From: Shewanella maritima
Lineage (GTDB): Bacteria; Pseudomonadota; Gammaproteobacteria; Enterobacterales; Shewanellaceae
Reading direction: 5' to 3'
Assembly: GCF_004295345.1 (NCBI RefSeq)
Contig: NZ_CP036200.1
Span: 558,001 to 622,000, forward strand
Length of the DNA: 64,000 nt
How positions within the stretch are numbered: position 1 is the stretch's first letter; each line of letters begins with the position of its first letter. Below the pieces are notes generated by a model, which saw only the letters and a list, made by a program, of their open reading frames with translations, made no database searches and was not told the origin of the DNA. The position numbers and the translations under genes are program-made. Of the stretch, positions 27,713 to 34,421 are shown in pieces.

Positions 27713-27726
27713 TGGCAAAACGAGCA

Positions 27727-27759
27727 TGCGCGTTAATCCCAATATGTGCGCATGCGCAC
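27727..27759 (+). repeat. 33-bp direct repeat with GTGCGCATGCGCAC palindrome, copy B
   Basis: TGCGCGTTAATCCCAATATG followed by TGCGCATGCGCAC, 130 bp from copy A and ending 9 bp before the 5' core of cassette 1. It holds a perfect 14-bp palindrome, GTGCGCATGCGCAC. Confidence 0.7.
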
Positions 27760-27790
27760 TATATAAATGTTAACTGCATAGGAGAGATTT

Positions 27791-28642
27791 GTGCACTTTT
27801 TCTACATGGATGAAAGTGGCTGCACTGGAGCCAATCTTGAAGATGCCAATCAACCTATTTTTGTTCTTGGGGGTATTTCTGTTGCTGATCAAAAGTGGAA
27901 TAACACCCAGACAGCCTATTCAAAGATCATAAGTAGTTATTTCGATGGCAACATTCCAGAAGACTTCGAACTTCATTCTCTTGAGTTGCTTAGCCCCAAG
28001 GGTGAGGGGCCATTTGCTGGTCACGACATAGAAAAGCGACTTCAACTTGTAAGGGATGTCTTGGGGCTGCTAGATGAGCTTGGTCATGATGCATTCTTTT
28101 GCGCAATTGAAAAAGAGGTTTTGAATGGCCGAGAGTGTGACTTCGATTTCCAGTTTGACTATAAAACCCCTTATCTATGCTCCTTTGATTATCTTGTCAC
28201 ATACATAAATTGGCATGTGAAGAAAAACTTAGGGCATACCGCTAGGGGGCTAATTGTTCTGGATGAAAAAGATAATCTTCATGCGGATATAGAGCGGATA
28301 GTTCATAGCCGAAGGTTTGAGGGTGCTGCAGCCCACAGGGTCAAATGGATTGTTGAGTTCAGCTACCCCGTAGACTCAAGAAAAAATCCGATGATTCAAA
28401 TATCAGATTTAGTTGCACTATGTTTACGCAGGTTTCTTGAAATAGATAAAGGCTACAGAGACGAGTGGCCTGATGTTGTAAAAAAATTCTACGCCGAATG
28501 CTACAAAACCATTGATTCTCGCGTTAGGCGGAAAAAGATAGTTGAGCGCACCGGAAAGAAGTCAAAGAACTTAAATGACTTTATGGCAGAAATTCAGTGC
28601 AAGCCACGCACACGATGGAAGAATCACTATGGCGTGCAGTAA
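27791..28642 (+). CDS. DUF3800 domain protein (cassette 1)
   Basis: A 283-residue protein with the DUF3800 pattern: the N-terminal FFYMDESGCTGANLED with acidic DE pair, PIFVLGGISVADQKW, ARGLIVLDEKDNLHADIERI, and near the C-terminus QISDLVALCLRRFLE with a conserved Asp. The distribution of acidic residues suggests an RNase H-like nuclease fold, which is an inference. The function is unknown; DUF3800 genes often sit on mobile DNA. Start is GTG at 27791 with GGAGAG 5 bp upstream. ATA, AGG and AGA codons look more frequent than in the neighbours, fitting foreign origin. The stop is followed after 3 bp by attC1. Confidence 0.85.
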   Translation: MHFFYMDESGCTGANLEDANQPIFVLGGISVADQKWNNTQTAYSKIISSYFDGNIPEDFELHSLELLSPKGEGPFAGHDIEKRLQLVRDVLGLLDELGHDAFFCAIEKEVLNGRECDFDFQFDYKTPYLCSFDYLVTYINWHVKKNLGHTARGLIVLDEKDNLHADIERIVHSRRFEGAAAHRVKWIVEFSYPVDSRKNPMIQISDLVALCLRRFLEIDKGYRDEWPDVVKKFYAECYKTIDSRVRRKKIVERTGKKSKNLNDFMAEIQCKPRTRWKNHYGVQ

Positions 28643-28645
28643 AGC

Positions 28646-28723
28646 AGTTAACAAGGCCAGCCAGAGGGACCAAAAAACCGCCGCTTCGCTCTGTTTTTTC
28701 GGCCCCTGCTGGCGGCGTTATAT
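28646..28723 (+). repeat. attC1 recombination site
   Basis: A 78-bp imperfect hairpin: inverse core AGTTAAC, L'' GCCAGC (28656-28661) pairing with L' GCTGGC (28708-28713), a long stem including CCAAAAAAC/GTTTTTTCGG with unpaired extra bases, terminal loop CGCCGCTTCGCTC, and 3' core GCGTTATAT. The form (AACAAGG...GGCGTTA) is that of integron attC sites. Confidence 0.85.
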
Positions 28724-28742
28724 TTTTTAGATACATCACGCG

Positions 28743-29495
28743 ATGGCAGATAGAGTATTACCAACACCAGAGAAGTTCGCATCTTGTCCATACGATGAGA
28801 AGATTCTTCCTTTCTATGAGGGGCAGTTTGATTGCGTTTATGTTCTATTACATCCATTTTTTAAACCTACCGCTATTGGTATTGAACGGTTCTGTCCAGC
28901 GGAGTGGCCAGAGAAGCACGAAATCATTAACGGCTGTGAATCAATTAGCTGGCAAGAAATCCTGAAAATGTCAGGGCTAGATAGCTTGTCTGATATCGAT
29001 ATAGGTTTGAGAACTAGCATTGGTGGGTTAAAAGAAGAGTTATCAAACGAACAGTTTTCAGAAAAACTAGCTGAACTAGAAGAGCAAAATATTATTCATC
29101 CACAGGAAGGTGATATAGCTCCATTACTTGAAAACCGTCTTTTAAAAACAATCAAAAATCTTGGTCATGATTGGCTTTGGGTAGGTGATGAATTCGGCAT
29201 AGAAAGGAAGCTTCACTGGATTGATGACCTTGTGGAAAAAGATGAGATCCCATCCCATGGTTGTGTTTTTACTCACGATCATAGTTTGCTCGTAACAACA
29301 CACTGGGATAGTCATTGCTCGTTTCTATGTTCCTCAAAAGAGAATATTGAAAAAATACTATCACTAGAACCATTTGAAGGGTTTTATTGTACTCCGCAGA
29401 CGGAAGTATACTGGGGGCATATGAAATATAACAAGCGCATCTTGTCGGACTGGTTTTCCGCTTCGCTCCAAACCAGCCGCAAATGCGAGCGTTAG
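28743..29495 (+). CDS. Unknown cassette protein, C-terminus encoded by attC (cassette 2)
   Basis: A 250-residue soluble protein. I do not recognise it with confidence; segments such as VYVLLHPFFKPTAIGIERF and DIGLRTSIGGLKEEL faintly recall DUF2711, which needs a profile search. There is no signal peptide or membrane segment. The last 23 residues (KYNKRILSDWFSASLQTSRK then CER) are translated from attC2, and the TAG stop is part of the core GTTAGCT, so the natural C-terminus may have been fused on cassette formation. The ATG at 28743 has no ribosome-binding site, as is common in cassettes. Confidence 0.75.
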   Translation: MADRVLPTPEKFASCPYDEKILPFYEGQFDCVYVLLHPFFKPTAIGIERFCPAEWPEKHEIINGCESISWQEILKMSGLDSLSDIDIGLRTSIGGLKEELSNEQFSEKLAELEEQNIIHPQEGDIAPLLENRLLKTIKNLGHDWLWVGDEFGIERKLHWIDDLVEKDEIPSHGCVFTHDHSLLVTTHWDSHCSFLCSSKENIEKILSLEPFEGFYCTPQTEVYWGHMKYNKRILSDWFSASLQTSRKCER

Positions 29496-29497
29496 CT
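29426..29497 (+). repeat. attC2 recombination site
   Basis: A 72-bp imperfect hairpin: inverse core ATATAAC, AAGCGCAT pairing with ATGCGAGC, stem GACTGGTTT/AAACCAGCC, loop TCCGCTTCGCTCC, 3' core GCGTTAGCT. The inverse core is the exact complement of the 5' core of its cassette (GTTATAT at 28717). Confidence 0.88.
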
Positions 29498-29512
29498 GTA
29501 TAAGGATATATC

Positions 29513-29932
29513 GTGTACTTTGATGCACTAGTCAAACAAATAGAGCGTGAGTTTCCCAATAAAAGATTCGTAGTTAAACCTCATGACTTTTCAATTTCAG
29601 TCCCTCCAAAAGCTAAAGGTTTTGGTGCTATAGAAATTCAAGATGATTGTGATGAATTCATTATTTTTATTGGTAACTTTACTCACGTCCATTTTAGCTG
29701 TAATGACACTTCATTGAGTAAGCAACAACAAGCTGACTCAGCAGCATCCGAAGTCATCGACTTTTTAACGGATCTTTTCGCAGATAAAATTGTATTTTGG
29801 GGTTCTGCTGAAAAAGGTGGTGGCTTTTACTACCCAGAGTTTAGCTCAGCGGAAAACGAAGAAAAAAATGGGTTTGGTCAGGCGCATTATCCAGCTAACA
29901 AGCGCAACAGTTTCAGCCTAAAAATACTTTAA
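29513..29932 (+). CDS. Unknown cassette protein (cassette 3)
   Basis: A 139-residue soluble acidic protein with no family I can name. It has a long amphipathic start (MYFDALVKQIEREFPNKRF), strands such as GAIEIQDDCDEFIIFIGNF, and a C-terminal FWGSAEKGGGFYYPEFSS. The GTG start at 29513 has AAGGA 6 bp upstream. The last 13 residues (ANKRNSFSLKIL and preceding) come from the truncated attC3. A size near 120-140 residues is usual for cassette genes, including small immunity or antitoxin-like proteins, but nothing specific supports that here. Confidence 0.7.
   Translation: MYFDALVKQIEREFPNKRFVVKPHDFSISVPPKAKGFGAIEIQDDCDEFIIFIGNFTHVHFSCNDTSLSKQQQADSAASEVIDFLTDLFADKIVFWGSAEKGGGFYYPEFSSAENEEKNGFGQAHYPANKRNSFSLKIL
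29893..29932 (+). repeat. Truncated attC3
   Basis: It begins AGCTAACAAGCGCAACAG, where the inverse core AGCTAAC complements the 5' core GTTAGCT of cassette 3. The expected right half (GTTGCG followed by a GCGTT core) is not found in the next 380 bp, so the site is cut off or rearranged and probably not functional. Confidence 0.7.
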
Positions 29933-30319
29933 GCTTTTTTCTTCAACTTAGAGTTGAGTTAATGCAATAAGTGAAGCAAGTATATTCGTCGGTTTACATG
30001 CTGGTATTCGTGGATTACTTATCTTTCGATAAGCAGCGCCTACCTTACTACCAATTTACAAACATTGGGCGTCGTGACACCTGTCTTCAGTCTATGTTCG
30101 TGGTTCAATGAGAATATTGACATGGCCACCCATAATTATTGAACATCACAAAATACTAAAGCACGATTATTGAGCTCACTCTTTTGTGAATATTGAGTCA
30201 AAATCACAAGGCCGAAAAGTACGTTGATGAGATCAGAAGATACGCCCTGCTAACACCAAAAAGCTCAAGCAGTTGCTTGAGCTTTTATCTTTGTAATTCG
30301 GTTAAGGCCACGAATTAAC
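29933..30319. other. Gene-free stretch after the cassettes
   Basis: About 387 bp with no credible reading frame. It contains a small dyad CAACTTAGAGTTG (29944-29956) and a strong bidirectional terminator at 30259-30286. The rest is A/T-rich and unlike the flanking genes; it may be what remains of the deleted right side of the cassette array. Confidence 0.5.
30259..30286. terminator. Bidirectional terminator
   Basis: AAAAGCTCAAGC pairs perfectly with GCTTGAGCTTTT around AGTT. It serves the minus-strand gene at 30320-30925 and could also end cassette transcription. Confidence 0.85.
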
Positions 30320-30925
30320 CTAATTAAACTCGGCCTCTAGGCTCTGTTGCTCTTGGACTTTCTGTACAAAGGCAAGCACATTGTCTCGCTCAAAGTGCTG
30401 ACGCAGGTTTACTGCTTGCTCTAGGTCAAAATGTGGCTCTTTTGGATGGTAGGAGATGTATTGGTTATTGATGCTTTGCATTTTAGGGATGACAAACACC
30501 AGTTGGTGATGCTTTGGTGATTGTGAGTAAAAGTGCAGGCTAAGATCGACTGAGCGTCCTACTCGCCATGGGCTATTACCTAAACGCCAAAAGGTATAAC
30601 CAGTTTTGACTTTGGTGATCTCTTTATCAAGGGTGACGGCTTTAGCAATGGCTTTCTTATTCCATGATTCATACTTATAAATCGCTGACATTAGCGAGTC
30701 TGCCGCATCGCGAGACAACCTCACACCAACGACATAAATACCCTCATAGAAATAGATAGTAAACTCATCTTTTTCGGCGTTGTAATCGATACTGGCATCA
30801 GCCGCTTTTAGGCGATTGATATCTTCATCAAAATACTGTGGCTGGATATTACTCACGTAACGTTCATCAGCACAGACGCCTGAGAACGACAGTAAGAGCA
30901 ATACTAAAAGCACTAAAAATCTCAC
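30320..30925 (-). CDS. Secreted protein of unknown function
   Basis: A protein of about 201 residues with a signal peptide (MRFLVLLVLLLLSFSGVCA, cleavage before DER). The mature part is a mixed alpha/beta domain (EFTIYFYEGIYVVGVRLSRD, GYTFWRLGNSPWRVGRS) ending in a charged helix. I do not recognise the family. Start choice: a TTG at 30943 is in frame, but it would place AAGGAGGGG inside the gene; the GTG at 30925 is correctly spaced behind that site and begins the signal peptide. Confidence 0.72.
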   Translation of the reverse strand: MRFLVLLVLLLLSFSGVCADERYVSNIQPQYFDEDINRLKAADASIDYNAEKDEFTIYFYEGIYVVGVRLSRDAADSLMSAIYKYESWNKKAIAKAVTLDKEITKVKTGYTFWRLGNSPWRVGRSVDLSLHFYSQSPKHHQLVFVIPKMQSINNQYISYHPKEPHFDLEQAVNLRQHFERDNVLAFVQKVQEQQSLEAEFN

Positions 30926-31102
30926 AATCCCCTCCTTGATCAAAAATTTTACATTTCTACGCTAAATAAAAATGAGTAATTACTCAATCAAAAAATCATC
31001 ACATTTGAAAAAAATGACACTTGCAGCCTCCTTGTACGCGAATTTTAGCCAAGCTAAATCAGCCGGTTGCTTGAACACCTGCAATCCCACACACCTAAAA
31101 AA

Positions 31103-31126
31103 ATAGGCAACCGCTTGGTTGCCTAT
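31103..31126 (-). terminator. Terminator after gloC
   Basis: ATAGGCAACC / GGTTGCCTAT around a 4-base loop, with a long T run following on the minus strand, 38 bp past the gene. Confidence 0.85.
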
Positions 31127-31163
31127 GTCTTACTTGTCTCACGCTTAATACTGACTTCGACCG

Positions 31164-31808
31164 TTAGCCCAGTAACTGATCTGCCACAAACGGGTTGTGT
31201 TGACGTTCTTCCGAGAATGTCGACATTGGGCCGTGGCCAGGAATAAATTGGGTTTCATTGCCCAATGGCCATAGTTTTTTAGTGATTGAATTAATTAAAT
31301 CTTGATGATTCGACTGTGGGAAGTCGGTGCGCCCAATAGAGCTTCTAAACAGTACATCGCCTACCCAGGCAGTTTTTGATGATGCTGAGTAAAACACTAC
31401 GTGACCTGGCGTGTGGCCAGGGCAATGCACCACTTGCAGCTTTTGATTGCCTAACTCAACAGTGTCGCCGTCATTCAAGTATTGGTTTGGAGTAAAAGCG
31501 CCAACTTCTGGGAAGCCAAAATTTTTACTTTGGCCTGGCAAATTCTCTAGCCAAAAGCTGTCGTCGATATGCGGCCCTACAATAGGGATATTTTGCTGCT
31601 CGGCAAGCGCTTGCGCACCACCAACATGGTCAATATGACCATGAGTAAGCAAAATTTTGACTAGCGTTAGGCCTAACTTTTCAACCTCTGTGGTAATGCG
31701 ATCGATATCGCCACCAGGGTCGACGATTGCCGCTTGTAGGGTGTCTTTACACCAAATCACACTGCAATTTTGCTGAAACGGTGTTACCGGTATGATTTGA
31801 TACTTCAT
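31164..31808 (-). CDS. gloC: Hydroxyacylglutathione hydrolase GloC (MBL fold)
   Basis: A 214-residue metallo-beta-lactamase-fold thioesterase of the glyoxalase II group, closely like E. coli YcbL/GloC from memory. It hydrolyses S-lactoylglutathione in methylglyoxal detoxification. Metal ligands are visible in LLTHGHIDHVGGAQ, VHCPGHTPGHVVF, the Asp in WVGDVLFRSSIGRTD, and FIPGHGPMSTF. The N-terminus MKYQIIPVTPFQQNCSVIWC is characteristic. There is no signal peptide. AGAGGGAAG precedes the ATG. Confidence 0.94.
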   Translation of the reverse strand: MKYQIIPVTPFQQNCSVIWCKDTLQAAIVDPGGDIDRITTEVEKLGLTLVKILLTHGHIDHVGGAQALAEQQNIPIVGPHIDDSFWLENLPGQSKNFGFPEVGAFTPNQYLNDGDTVELGNQKLQVVHCPGHTPGHVVFYSASSKTAWVGDVLFRSSIGRTDFPQSNHQDLINSITKKLWPLGNETQFIPGHGPMSTFSEERQHNPFVADQLLG

Positions 31809-31923
31809 GAAACTTCCCTCTAAATAAACGGCTTTAATGCGCTGAAAACGAGTCAGGTTTTACCTAACGCTATTTTGCAATTATTGCTGAAAAAAGCCTA
31901 GGGGTATTTGATCTTTATCTAAA

Positions 31924-32121
31924 TAACCTCAACTCGGGATAATAAATCGGTTTCTAACGGCTATTTTTGTCTATTTCTTCGTTAAAGCTACTTGCAATAG
32001 GCTAGCTATTGACGCGCAGCTTCGCCTTGAACTAAACAAAACTATCTCGCTAGAAACATGAAATATCGTAAAGCACTTTGCTAAAGGTTTATTTGCACTT
32101 CCTTATCCCGAGCTAAGGTTA
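31924..32121. repeat. Miniature element with TAACCTCAACTCGGGATAA ends
   Basis: A 198-bp element bounded by TAACCTCAACTCGGGATAA (31924-31942) and, inverted, TTATCCCGAGCTAAGGTTA (32103-32121), with one further imperfect inner pair (TTTCTAACGG against CGCTAGAAA). It has no reading frame. A partial second copy follows directly. Confidence 0.7.
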
Positions 32122-32123
32122 CA

Positions 32124-32233
32124 TAACCTCAACTCGGGATAATAAACCGGTTTCTAACGGCTATTTTTGTCTATCTCTTATTAATAAAGAGCGCGTTAAA
32201 GCTCCTTGCATTAGGCTAGCTATTGACGCGCAG
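32124..32233. repeat. Partial direct copy of the TAACCTCAACTCGGGATAA element, overlapping the topB end
   Basis: It repeats about 96 bp of 31924-32019, with a 14-bp insertion (near 32180) and a few changes, ending GGCTAGCTATTGACGCGCAG. The last bases contain the stop codon and final codons of topB. The right TIR of copy 1 and the left TIR of this copy abut and form a near-perfect hairpin at 32103-32142. Confidence 0.7.
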
Positions 32234-34273
32234 TTGCTCGCTTTGAAGCAGGCTTTTTTGTCGTTGTTGTTTTTGATGCAGCTTTAGCATTTGAAGCACT
32301 AGATTTACTGTAGCTTTTGCGACCTTTTCTTGCTGTTTTTGCGCCCTTGCCCAAGATTTTTTAGCTGGCGCTTTAACGCCTTGTAATGCCGTAGGAATAT
32401 GGGCTGCTGCTTGAGAGACAAGATGAGATACTTGATTAACCAATGGCTGCATAAAGCTGTCGTAGCGTAACTGTTTTTGGCTTATGGCATCTAGGCTTTG
32501 CTCCCACAGCGCTGTCATATCAGGCAAGGTAGCCGACTCAGGCAAGCTGTGAACTAAACCTTTGCCTACCTCGGTCGCTATAATCGCTTTGCCTGAGCGC
32601 ACAACAAAGCCACGTTTAAACAGCAGCTCGATAATTCCTGCCCGAGTTGCTTCAGTGCCCAAACCATCGGTTTCTTTTAAAGTCTTTTTAATCTCTGCGT
32701 CGCTGACATAACGGCTAATGCCGGTCATTGCGCTAAGCAAGGTTGCATCAGTAAAGTGCTTAGGTGGCTGAGTCACTTTTTCTACCACTTCACCTTGATG
32801 ACAAAACAGCACCTGACCTCGAGTGAGTTTAGGCAGCTTGGCCAGTTCTTCACCATCCCCACTGGCAGCATCATCCTTAGTGCCGTTTTTCACTGCACTG
32901 CTGCTTGCGGGGAATAGCTGTTTCCAACCGAGTGATTTGTCGACTTTAGCTTTGGTGGTGAATCTGCCGCCTTGAATCGCTATTTCGACTTGAGTTTCGT
33001 CATATACGTAAGCCGGATAAAACTGCGCCAAATACTGGCGAGCGATATGTTGGTAAAGGTTCGCTTCATCGCGAGTAAGCGAGGCTAAATTTGCCTTTTT
33101 CTCGGTTGGGACGATGGCGTGGTGCGCATCGACTTTTGAGTCGTTCCAGGCTTTAGAGACTAAAGATAAATCTGGACTGTCGATTCCTTGAGTGAGTTGC
33201 GGCGCATTGGCGCATATAGCCTGGGTAACAGCAGGAGCAAGTGCTAACTGCTCTTTAGGTAAGTGACGACTATCTGAGCGCGGGTACGTGATAAGTTTAT
33301 GTTTTTCATACAGGCTTTGGCAGGTATCAAGCACAGCTTTGGCGCTTAAACCAAAGCGTTTAGCGGCGTCGATTTGCAGTGACGATAAACTGTAAAGCAG
33401 CGGTGGATTTTGCTTTTTGGTTTTGCATTCAAGCTTAGTGATTTTGGCTTGTTGACCGGTAATTCTGCCTGCCACGTTGTGCGCTAACCCTTTAGCAAGC
33501 ACACGGCCATCTTCGTCCATGTAGGGTTCACAAGCTTTGCTAGGTTGCCACTTGGCGCTAAAGCTAGGTTCTGACTCATTTACGTCAGATAAATGCGCTA
33601 ACACCTCATAGAACGGCTTAGGTTGAAAGTTTGTGATTTCTTCATCGCGGCGGACAATTAAGCCAAGTACTGGCGTTTGTACACGCCCAACTGACAACAC
33701 GCCTTGATAGCCAACCTTTTTACCTTGAATGGTATAGGCGCGGGTCATGTTCATACCATATAGCCAGTCGGCACGGCTACGAGCCAATGCTGATGTTGAT
33801 AGTGGAACAAACTCACGGTTACTGCGCAGTTGCCCAAGTGCCCTTTTTACCGCGCTTGGGTTTAAGTCACTCACCAATAGGCGCTGCACCTTGGCAAGCT
33901 TGTCGCCCTTAACGCCTAAATGGGAGATGACCTCATCGACCAGCAACTGCCCTTCTCTATCTGGGTCGCCAGCGTTAACCAGCTCATTGGCTTGTTTGAC
34001 TAACTTACGCAGTACGGTTAATTGGCTACGGGTTTTCGGCTTAGGTTTGAGCTGCCATTTTTCAGGCACTATGGGGAGATCTTCAATACGCCAGGATTTG
34101 TATTTGTCGTCATAGGCATCTGGCTCGGCTTGCTCAAGCAAGTGACCGATACACCATGACACGCAATCGCCGTTAGCCGCGGTAATAAACCCCTCAGCTT
34201 TTTTAAGTGGCTTAGGTAGCACATCGGCAATAGCGCGACCAAGACTTGGTTTTTCGGCAATATATAGACGCAT
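32216..34273 (-). CDS. topB: DNA topoisomerase III (C-terminal tail probably frameshifted)
   Basis: A type IA topoisomerase of about 685 residues that separates interlinked single strands, often working with RecQ. Visible: the N-terminal TOPRIM MRLYIAEKPSLGRAIADVLP, NAGDPDREGQLLVDEVI, the active-site region LITYPRSDSRHLPKEQL with catalytic Tyr, and GLGTEATRAGIIELLFKRG. Start: ATG at 34273; the frame runs upstream to 34390, but MRLYIAEKP is the family N-terminus. After about residue 637 (KKSW) the tail reads RAQKQQEKVAK. The +1 frame instead gives a Lys/Ser/Ala-rich tail ending KRATARQ with a TAG at 32220-32222, as expected for this family. One missing base near 32360-32365 would explain this. 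Confidence 0.93.
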   Translation of the reverse strand: MRLYIAEKPSLGRAIADVLPKPLKKAEGFITAANGDCVSWCIGHLLEQAEPDAYDDKYKSWRIEDLPIVPEKWQLKPKPKTRSQLTVLRKLVKQANELVNAGDPDREGQLLVDEVISHLGVKGDKLAKVQRLLVSDLNPSAVKRALGQLRSNREFVPLSTSALARSRADWLYGMNMTRAYTIQGKKVGYQGVLSVGRVQTPVLGLIVRRDEEITNFQPKPFYEVLAHLSDVNESEPSFSAKWQPSKACEPYMDEDGRVLAKGLAHNVAGRITGQQAKITKLECKTKKQNPPLLYSLSSLQIDAAKRFGLSAKAVLDTCQSLYEKHKLITYPRSDSRHLPKEQLALAPAVTQAICANAPQLTQGIDSPDLSLVSKAWNDSKVDAHHAIVPTEKKANLASLTRDEANLYQHIARQYLAQFYPAYVYDETQVEIAIQGGRFTTKAKVDKSLGWKQLFPASSSAVKNGTKDDAASGDGEELAKLPKLTRGQVLFCHQGEVVEKVTQPPKHFTDATLLSAMTGISRYVSDAEIKKTLKETDGLGTEATRAGIIELLFKRGFVVRSGKAIIATEVGKGLVHSLPESATLPDMTALWEQSLDAISQKQLRYDSFMQPLVNQVSHLVSQAAAHIPTALQGVKAPAKKSWARAQKQQEKVAKATVNLVLQMLKLHQKQQRQKSLLQSEQLRVNS

Positions 34274-34421
34274 AGAAAACTGGACAAAGCACTGTATGAA
34301 TTGACAGTACTTTACCCAGCGAAGCGGTAAAGCGCAATAGCAACAATCAACAACAGCTGATTTGATTAAATCTAGGTGCTTTGCGCTCACGCCGAAAAAG
34401 GCTTACAAATGCTTTAGCTTG

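Larger units (their letters stand above)
27769..29899 (+). mobile_element. Integron gene-cassette array without integrase (three cassettes)
   Basis: Three consecutive cassettes, each with a 5' core GTTRRRY-type heptamer complementary to the inverse core of the attC at its own 3' end. Cassette 1: GTTAACT (27769) and AGTTAAC (28646). Cassette 2: GTTATAT (28717) and ATATAAC (29426). Cassette 3: GTTAGCT (29491) and AGCTAAC (29893). Two complete attC sites share the loop CCGCTTCGCTC. Each full cassette holds one plus-strand gene. No integrase gene lies in the window, so this fits the class called CALIN (cluster of attC sites lacking an integrase). The third attC is incomplete. Confidence 0.85.

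Noticed and set aside
27683..27768. GTTAGCT at 27684 as the start of another cassette
   Set aside because: No attC with the complementary AGCTAAC inverse core occurs before 27769, and the bases before GTTAACT do not form an attC right arm.
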